A stretch of 9,916 bases of DNA from NCBI GenBank assembly GCA_009774055.1, contig VSNB01000110.1, forward strand, positions 1 through 9,916, read 5' to 3'. Below the pieces are notes generated by a model. It ran no database searches and had not been told where the DNA came from. It was given only the letters and a program-made list of their open reading frames with translations. A program made the translations under genes and the position numbers. Shown here piece after piece: positions 6,039 to 9,916 of the stretch. Position 1 is the stretch's first letter; the number at the start of each line of letters is the position of its first letter. Source of the DNA: Clostridiales bacterium. GTDB taxonomy: Bacteria > Bacillota > Clostridia > Oscillospirales > Oscillospiraceae.

Positions 6039-6170
6039 CTATTTTACCCCATCCATATGTACCGTACTCTTGCTGATTCCGAACCGCCTGGCGGCTTCCC
6101 GCACGGTGGTGCGGTTTTCAATGATGTAGGCGGCCAGCTCGCAGGCCCGCTCCTCAATATTACCCTTCAA
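6039..6170 (-). pseudogene. spoIIID: 5' fragment of spoIIID, truncated at the element junction
   Basis: The 43 codons begin M-KGNIEERACELAAYIIENR and continue TTVREAARRFGISKSTVH, the N-terminal half of SpoIIID, the mother-cell sporulation transcription factor (normally about 80-95 aa). The helix-turn-helix spans about 22-38. At the codon after His38 (about 6056), where SpoIIID normally reads K-D, the sequence becomes MDGVK and stops. No frame further on resumes the protein. The start is TTG at 6170, 9 nt after AGGGAG (6180-6185). The fragment keeps the HTH but loses the C-terminal basic helix needed for DNA binding in SpoIIID, so it is probably inactive. It marks the chromosomal side of a mobile-element junction. 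Family recognition is strong; whether the 3' half survives elsewhere is unknown. Confidence 0.82.
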
Positions 6171-6200
6171 GGCCCAACACTCCCTATCCCGTTATGGTCC

Positions 6201-6230
6201 ATGTATATGCGCCGGCGATGCGGAACATGC
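6201..6230 (-). promoter_or_regulatory. Possible sigma-E-type promoter for spoIIID
   Basis: On the minus strand GCATGTT (6224-6230) and CATATACAT (6201-6209) are 14 bp apart. This resembles the sigma-E pattern (KMATATT, 14-15 bp, CATACANT). spoIIID belongs to the sigma-E regulon in Bacillus, and the site lies about 30 bp upstream of the TTG start. The match is imperfect. Confidence 0.4.
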
Positions 6231-6266
6231 GGGCTCTGCGGGAAATGACGGCGGAAAACGAAAAAC

Positions 6267-6294
6267 AGGGACCGGGGTATACGCCCCGGTCCCT
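6267..6294 (-). terminator. Intrinsic terminator upstream of spoIIID
   Basis: AGGGACCGGGG (6267-6277) pairs perfectly with CCCCGGTCCCT (6284-6294) around a 6-nt loop. On the minus strand it is followed by GTTTTTCGTTTTC, a proper U-tract. It ends transcription arriving from the right, most likely read-through from the transporter operon, and insulates spoIIID. Confidence 0.85.
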
Positions 6295-6394
6295 CTGCAT
6301 GTCAAGAAAACTATCCGAACAATTGCTATAAGACATCTCTTTGCTCGCTGCCTTTATTTTCCTCCGGATTTTGGATAGGTTTTTTGACACACAA

Positions 6395-6427
6395 ACCGGG
6401 TGTCTTCCTTTTCGGAAGACGCCCGGT
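6395..6427 (-). terminator. Hairpin downstream of the CDF gene
   Basis: ACCGGG-T-GTCTTCC (6395-6408) pairs with GGAAGAC-G-CCCGGT (6414-6427), 14 bp including one G-U, around a 5-nt loop. On the minus strand only TTTGTG follows, so it would be a modest terminator, backed up by the stronger one at 6267-6294. Confidence 0.6.
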
Positions 6428-6476
6428 CAGACTATTAAAAACACTTTACAAAAGTTCGCGTCCATGGATTACGAAT

Positions 6477-6509
6477 GGCCACATCGAGTGGTCGTTTCAG
6501 AATCGCAAG
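6477..6509 (-). repeat. Degenerate inverted copy of palindrome 9841-9877
   Basis: GGCCAC-ATCGA-GTGGTC (6477-6493) repeats the core of the palindrome at 9852-9868 with one change. On the minus strand the copy begins GCGATTCTG, as the right-hand copy does on the plus strand. The two copies therefore lie inverted on either side of the three-gene operon. Confidence 0.65.
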
Positions 6510-6613
6510 TGCTTTGCAGGCCGAAATCGACCTGGTTCTTCTCCTTAAAAAAGGTACAAAACTTCTTTTTGGTGCGTATAGACGCTTCTTTACGAAGCGC
6601 CTCCCGCAGATCC

Positions 6614-7780
6614 CTATACGTAGCTCTTCTCCACGCCCACCACGGCGAACCAGCTGCTGTCCAGCGCCTGGACGGCGGCCTGGATGCGCCTGCGTACCTC
6701 CTGGTCGGACAGGGTGCACTGATATGGAATCTCCGCGTCAAAGATCAGATTGGTGTGGGTCGGCCCGGGAACCATCCGGAAGTCGTGGATGGAAATACCC
6801 GGATCAATCACCAGTACTACCGCTGCTACCCGGTCCCGGGCCTCAGCGGTGAGGCCGCCGTCATTGACCACCGGGTCCATATGGATGGTAGCCAGACAGC
6901 CAAGCTCCTCGTTCAGCTGCCGCTCCAGCCCGTCCACCACATCATGGAGCTCCAGGATATCGCCGCTGGCAGGCACCTCGGCGTGGAGGGAGAGGATGCG
7001 CCGTCCGGGGCCGTAGTCGTGGACGATCAGGTCGTGTATGCCGATGATCTCCGGGTGGGATCGTACCAGCGCCCGGATCTGCTCCACGAACTCGGGGGAG
7101 GGGGGCTGGCCCAGCAGGGGGTTGACGGTATCCCTGGCCGCGCCGAAGCCGGACCAAAGGATGAACAGAGCCACCGCCGCGCCGCACCAGCCGTCGATCT
7201 GCACATTCCAGAAATATCCCGCCAGGGTCCCCAGCAGTACGGCGGAGGTAGCCAGGCAGTCGCTGAGGCTGTCCAAAGCGGTGGCGGACATGGCGGCGGA
7301 GGACAGCTTTTTTCCTGCCGTCCGGTTGTAGTAGGCCATGTACAGCTTTACCGCGATGGAGATTCCCAGTATTACGGCTACCAGCGGGCTGAAATCCACC
7401 GGTTCCGGGGCGAGGATCTTCTCCACGGAGGTTTTCCCCAGTTCCACGCCCATCAGCAGGATTACCATAGAAACGACCAGCCCGGAGACATACTCCCACC
7501 GGCCATGGCCGAAGGGGTGGTCCCTGTCCGGGGCCTGGGCGGCCAGCTTAAAGCCCAGGAGGGTGACCACGGAGGACCCCGCGTCCGAAAGGTTGTTCAC
7601 CGCGTCGGCAGTGACGGCGATGGAGCCGCTGAGGATGCCCGCCAGGAGCTTCCCAGCGAAGAGAAGCAGGTTCAGCGCGATGCCTACAAAGCCGCAGAGG
7701 ATGCCGTAGGCGCGTCGAACCGCCTGGTCGGAGGTGTTCTGGTAGTCCTTTATGAAATGCTTGGCGAGAAAATGGATCAT
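6614..7780 (-). CDS. Cation diffusion facilitator transporter, probable Mn2+ exporter
   Basis: This 388-aa inner-membrane divalent-metal/proton antiporter has six predicted helices over residues 24-212, including GILCGFVGIALNLLLFAGKL. The TM2 metal motif is N62-x3-D66 (ADAVNNLSDAGSS) and TM5 has D170-x3-D174 (ALDSLSD). The HPFGHGRWEY loop (88-97) is a CDF hallmark. Zn2+ exporters usually use His/Asp at these sites, whereas N-D/D-D is the pattern of bacterial Mn2+ exporters such as MntE, so manganese is the best guess. The cytoplasmic tail seems doubled: one dimerisation-like domain at about 228-303 and a second at about 322-388 (ISIHDFRMVPGPTHTNLIFD). Typical CDF proteins are about 300 aa with one. 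ATG 7780 overlaps the antiporter stop by 4 nt (ATGA), with GAGGTGA upstream. CDF identity is secure; metal choice is inferred. Confidence 0.9.
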   Translation of the reverse strand: MIHFLAKHFIKDYQNTSDQAVRRAYGILCGFVGIALNLLLFAGKLLAGILSGSIAVTADAVNNLSDAGSSVVTLLGFKLAAQAPDRDHPFGHGRWEYVSGLVVSMVILLMGVELGKTSVEKILAPEPVDFSPLVAVILGISIAVKLYMAYYNRTAGKKLSSAAMSATALDSLSDCLATSAVLLGTLAGYFWNVQIDGWCGAAVALFILWSGFGAARDTVNPLLGQPPSPEFVEQIRALVRSHPEIIGIHDLIVHDYGPGRRILSLHAEVPASGDILELHDVVDGLERQLNEELGCLATIHMDPVVNDGGLTAEARDRVAAVVLVIDPGISIHDFRMVPGPTHTNLIFDAEIPYQCTLSDQEVRRRIQAAVQALDSSWFAVVGVEKSYV

Positions 7781-9132
7781 GGTTCACCTCGTTTTTTCTT
7801 GCCGCCCCTGCTGGGCGGCGGGGACGATGGATGGCCGTTCTGGGGATAAAATTTCTTTTTCGTGCCCAGATAGCAAATCGGAATCAGCCACAGCAGGAAC
7901 GCATACAAGATCGCTCCATTGCCCGCGCCCAGCATGGCCAGGGGGATACTGCACGCGATGGACCAGGGGATCAGGCCCGCGATCAGGATGCCGGAATTCT
8001 CAATATCCATCGCCAGCTCTTCCCGATCATCATATGCGCTCTCCAGCAGCTGTGCGCCCATCATGCTGGTGACTGCCTGGTTGCACAGTACGGCGGCGCA
8101 CAGAAAGGAGACGGCGATCATCGCCGGGAACCGGCCGATCTTCCGGGCCAGCTCCCCGGCCCGCTGGCTGAGAGGACGCAGGGAGCCGGTGCCCTCCAGG
8201 ATGCCGGAGTACAGCCCTGTCAGGGCGACGATAACGTAGCTCACCGCCATGCTGGTGATCCCGCCTCCGGAGAGTACGGCGGACAGGGCTTCTTCCTCCG
8301 GGTGGTAGCCGCTCCAGGCGGCGGAAAGGACCTCGCCGATGGAGAAGCCCTGCACGGCCACGGCCAAAATGGCGGCGGTGGCCGCGCTGGCGGTAATGGT
8401 CCATTGGATGGGGACCTTGAACAAAGGCAGCAGGAACATAATTGCCGCCGGCAGCAGGGTCCACCAGGAGAGGACGAACCGCTCCTCCAGGGCACCCAGT
8501 ACCGCGCCGTCCACCGTCTCCAGCGGATGGCGGAAGGAGAGGATCAGATAGGCCCCCAGGGTCAGCAGGGTGGGCAGGGCGGCGGTGCGGAGCATCTGAT
8601 GGACGTTGCGGTAGAGGTCCGTGTCTGTCACGGCGGCTACCAGGCTGGCGGCGGAGGAGGCGGGGGAGCAGCGGTCTCCGAAGTATACCCCGGAGAGGAT
8701 TACTCCCGCAGTAATGGTGGGGTCCACGCCGCCGGAGCGGGCCAGTGCCATGAGGATAACGCCCAGGGTGCTGCTGACGCCGTAGGAGGTGCCCAGCACG
8801 TAGCTGAAGGCTGCGCAGAGCAGGAAGGCCAGCAGCAGGAAGAGCTTTGGCGTTACCAGGCCCACGCCCCAGACGATGGAGCAGGCGATGGAGCCGCCGC
8901 ACCGCCACAGGCCGGTGATGACCCCGATGAGGACGATGATCCGCACCACAATCAGGGATTTTTTGCACTTGGCCCAGGCCATGTCCCAGAGCTGACGGCG
9001 AGTAAAGCCCTGCTTCCGGCCCAGGGCCCAGAACAGCAGCAGCCCTCCCAGCAGGGCCCAGGACACGGACCAGCCCGCCAGGAGGCATCCGGCCACCATA
9101 GCGAAAAAGAGGAGAAAACAGGCCGTCAGCAT
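7777..9132 (-). CDS. nhaC: NhaC-family Na+/H+ antiporter
   Basis: This ~451-aa polytopic membrane protein has about ten or more hydrophobic helices. Recognition rests on the NhaC-type motifs GTSYGVSSTLGVILMAL (about 114-130) and GVYFGDRCSPASSAASL (about 148-164), the latter matching the family's GxYFGDxxSP signature. It would exchange Na+ (or a related cation or organic acid) for H+. The start is ATG 9132, sharing one base with the upstream stop (TGATG); a GTG at 9135 is also possible. Its stop overlaps the CDF start. The last ~18 residues (HPSSPPPSRGGKKKRGEP) are unlike an antiporter tail and are encoded by a GC palindrome also found at 9747-9769, so the native C-terminus probably ended just before. 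Substrate within the family is not certain, so the symbol is at family level. Confidence 0.85.
   Translation of the reverse strand: MLTACFLLFFAMVAGCLLAGWSVSWALLGGLLLFWALGRKQGFTRRQLWDMAWAKCKKSLIVVRIIVLIGVITGLWRCGGSIACSIVWGVGLVTPKLFLLLAFLLCAAFSYVLGTSYGVSSTLGVILMALARSGGVDPTITAGVILSGVYFGDRCSPASSAASLVAAVTDTDLYRNVHQMLRTAALPTLLTLGAYLILSFRHPLETVDGAVLGALEERFVLSWWTLLPAAIMFLLPLFKVPIQWTITASAATAAILAVAVQGFSIGEVLSAAWSGYHPEEEALSAVLSGGGITSMAVSYVIVALTGLYSGILEGTGSLRPLSQRAGELARKIGRFPAMIAVSFLCAAVLCNQAVTSMMGAQLLESAYDDREELAMDIENSGILIAGLIPWSIACSIPLAMLGAGNGAILYAFLLWLIPICYLGTKKKFYPQNGHPSSPPPSRGGKKKRGEP
7801..7823. repeat. GC palindrome within the nhaC 3' end (copy of 9747-9769)
   Basis: A 23-bp element built on GCCGCCCC-TGC-TGGGCGGC plus GGGG differs from 9747-9769 at one base. 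On the minus strand it lies shortly upstream of the ribosome binding site of the CDF gene, the same relative place the other copy takes before the zinc-ribbon gene. It adds codons to nhaC. It is not followed by a U-tract on either strand. Confidence 0.75.
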
Positions 9133-9731
9133 CACTTTTTCCCCGGAATGGTCAGCGTGTACTGGCAGCAGAGACGGTCCAGGTCCTCATCGGTGGCGGC
9201 GGGCAGGCGCAGCCGTCCGCCGCAGACGGGACAGACCAGGTCTACGGCGGAGCCGTGGACCTCCACCGAACAGCCCTTTGCGCCGCAGGCGCAGGAGACG
9301 CCGCCCCGGGCGGCGATGTCCTTCAATTCGGAGAGGACCTCGTACATGATGACATCATCTATAAAGGAGGAGTCCTCGGCGTCCTTTTTCTTCTGGACGG
9401 CAATTTCCAGATCCCGCAGGGCGCGCTGGACCTGGTGGACGTCGCCGATGTAGCAGCAGAGCTGGCGGGTTTCGGGGCAGGCGAGGCCCACGCCGCCGCC
9501 GTGGAGGAGCTTTTCGGCGGGAATTTCCGCCCGGTGCTCTCCGCCGCAGACGCCGCAGGGGACGGTGACGCGGTAGTGGTCGGGCATGGGTTCTGCGGTC
9601 AGTTCGCTGTGCCCGCAGTCGCAGACCAGGCCGATGGCGGAGGCGCAGAGGGCAAAGTGGGTTCTTTCTCCGTAGACGGGCTTGCCGCAGGAGGGGCAGA
9701 TATAACCGAAGGCTCTGGTCGGTTTTGGCAT
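9132..9731 (-). CDS. Cysteine-rich zinc-ribbon protein of unknown function
   Basis: This 199-aa soluble protein has repeated cysteine pairs: C12-x2-C15 with C37-x-C39, C59-x2-C62, C85 and C92-C93, then C147-x-C149, C154 and C167-x2-C170, and a terminal C188-C189. The pattern implies two or three zinc ribbons flanking a helical middle (about 98-142: HQVQRALRDLEIAVQKKKDA and onward). No enzyme motif is recognised. The start is ATG 9731, 6 nt after AGGAG in AAGGAGACTGCC. The frame stays open upstream to 9914, but that stretch is made of palindromic repeats and lacks a ribosome binding site. It is the first gene of an operon with NhaC and CDF transporters and its stop overlaps the nhaC start, so a metal-sensing or regulatory role is conceivable but not shown. 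Confidence 0.75.
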   Translation of the reverse strand: MPKPTRAFGYICPSCGKPVYGERTHFALCASAIGLVCDCGHSELTAEPMPDHYRVTVPCGVCGGEHRAEIPAEKLLHGGGVGLACPETRQLCCYIGDVHQVQRALRDLEIAVQKKKDAEDSSFIDDVIMYEVLSELKDIAARGGVSCACGAKGCSVEVHGSAVDLVCPVCGGRLRLPAATDEDLDRLCCQYTLTIPGKK

Positions 9732-9746
9732 GGCAGTCTCCTTTTT

Positions 9747-9769
9747 GCCGCCCCTGCGGGGCGGCGGGG
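9747..9769. repeat. GC palindrome upstream of the zinc-ribbon gene
   Basis: GCCGCCCC (9747-9754) pairs perfectly with GGGGCGGC (9758-9765) around TGC, followed by GGGG. It matches 7801-7823 at 22 of 23 positions. On the minus strand it ends directly before the AAAAAGGAG ribosome binding site, so a stem here could affect translation start or mRNA stability. Confidence 0.75.
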
Positions 9770-9790
9770 GTATTTTCTTATTTTCACTTT

Positions 9791-9836
9791 GCCCCTGCCG
9801 GGGCGGGGGCCTTCTTTTCGCGCGAGCGAAAAGAAG
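9791..9836. repeat. Two adjacent palindromes in the operon leader
   Basis: GCCCC-TGCC-GGGGC (9791-9804) is followed by a perfect 11-bp stem, CTTCTTTTCGC (9811-9821)/GCGAAAAGAAG (9826-9836), with a GCGA loop. They are part of a five-palindrome cluster running from 9747 to the window end. They contain no gene. Confidence 0.75.
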
Positions 9837-9840
9837 CAGC

Positions 9841-9877
9841 GATTCTGCGACGGCCACATCGAGTGGCCGCGCAGAAT
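9841..9877. repeat. Palindrome with ATCGA loop (related to 6477-6509)
   Basis: ATTCTGC (9842-9848)/GCAGAAT (9871-9877) form the outer stem and CGGCCAC/GTGGCCG (9851-9857/9863-9869) the inner stem, around an ATCGA loop. A decayed copy lies inverted at 6477-6509, beyond the far end of the operon. This is a REP-like interspersed element by structure. Confidence 0.75.
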
Positions 9878-9878
9878 G

Positions 9879-9916
9879 GATTGTGCATGACCGCTCGATG
9901 CGGTCATTGCACAATC
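9879..9916. repeat. Long palindrome at the window's right edge
   Basis: GATTGTGCA-TGACCGC (9879-9894) pairs with GCGGTCA-TGCACAATC (9900-9916, one bulged T at 9907) around TCGAT. The 16-bp stem and a loop like that of its neighbour suggest the same repeat class. It may continue outside the window. Confidence 0.75.

Larger units (their letters stand above)
1..6056. mobile_element. Partial integrative/mobilizable element, right end near 6056
   Basis: This span groups a CI-like XRE repressor, a divergent excisionase-like gene, an oriT-like hairpin region, a MobQ-type relaxase, a TnpV protein and a second XRE regulator. That gene set is typical of mobilizable or integrative elements in gut Firmicutes. 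The right boundary is inferred from the abrupt loss of spoIIID coding similarity at about 6056. The left boundary is outside the window. No serine or tyrosine recombinase and no type IV secretion gene is present here, so the element is either incomplete in this view or mobilised in trans. A sigma/anti-sigma pair (2890-4547) appears to be cargo. The exact end could lie anywhere from about 6007 to 6060. Confidence 0.65.
6295..6613. other. Gene-free 3' region of the transporter operon
   Basis: No supportable gene is present. The stretch holds the 14-bp hairpin at 6395-6427, a degraded copy of a palindromic repeat (6477-6493, related to 9852-9868), and small stems such as GCTTC/GAAGC near 6584-6598. 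The minus-strand ORF through 6184-6390 has no well-spaced ribosome binding site and runs through the terminator at 6267-6294, so it is not called. Confidence 0.5.

Noticed and set aside
6184..6390. Minus-strand 68-codon ORF between the CDF gene and spoIIID
   Set aside because: GGAGG is badly placed for its possible starts and the frame runs straight through the intrinsic terminator at 6267-6294.
7801..7823. GC hairpin as a terminator between nhaC and the CDF gene
   Set aside because: No U-tract follows on either strand, and the genes overlap by 4 nt, so termination there would be inconsistent with the operon layout.
6341..9453. Long plus-strand ORFs (6341-7849 and 7831-9453) opposite the transporter operon
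   Set aside because: They are antisense shadows of high-GC genes: their proteins are Gly/Gln/His-rich low complexity without domains or ribosome binding sites, whereas the minus-strand frames encode recognisable CDF and NhaC proteins.
9732..9914. 61-residue N-terminal extension of the zinc-ribbon protein
   Set aside because: It is encoded entirely by palindromic repeats and has no ribosome binding site, while ATG 9731 has AGGAG at 6 nt.
1..9916. CRISPR arrays, tRNA or rRNA genes
   Set aside because: No regularly spaced direct repeats and no rRNA or complete tRNA structure were seen on either strand.

Overview
The window looks like DNA from a spore-forming, gut-type Clostridia bacterium (Oscillospiraceae-like). 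This rests on a recognisable SpoIIID N-terminus, a TnpV protein, a MobA/MobL relaxase of the kind common in gut Firmicutes, strong GGAGG ribosome binding sites and GC-rich backbone genes. Genus cannot be fixed from sequence alone.

The left ~6.05 kb is an accessory, mobile-element region. It opens with an XRE-family repressor (91-765, minus) transcribed away from an excisionase-like winged-helix protein (937-1152, plus). Both have near-consensus promoters in the gap between them. A hairpin-rich, oriT-like stretch (about 1165-1400) leads into a MobQ-type relaxase (1403-2830, plus). Convergent to it is a cargo pair, an ECF sigma factor and a membrane anti-sigma-like protein, with start and stop codons overlapping by 4 nt, a probable autoregulated promoter and a shared terminator. 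Then come a TnpV protein (4746-5123, minus), about 500 bp without genes, and a small XRE regulator (5633-5953, plus) followed by a hairpin. No recombinase gene is visible, so the element must extend left of the window or depend on another element.

At about 6056 the sequence changes abruptly to the first ~38 codons of spoIIID (6039-6170, minus), with ribosome binding site and a possible sigma-E-type promoter but no 3' half. The simplest reading is that the mobile element lies inside, or has deleted, this sporulation regulator gene.

The right ~3.3 kb is a GC-rich, tightly coupled minus-strand operon: a cysteine-rich zinc-ribbon protein of unknown function, an NhaC-family Na+/H+ antiporter, and a cation diffusion facilitator with an N-D/D-D metal site suggestive of Mn2+ efflux and two C-terminal dimerisation-like domains. 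Adjacent genes overlap by 1-4 nt, which suggests a common role in ion homeostasis. A tandem cluster of five palindromes lies upstream (9747-9916). Copies of two of these palindromes recur, one just before the CDF gene inside the nhaC 3' end and one inverted beyond the operon's 3' end.
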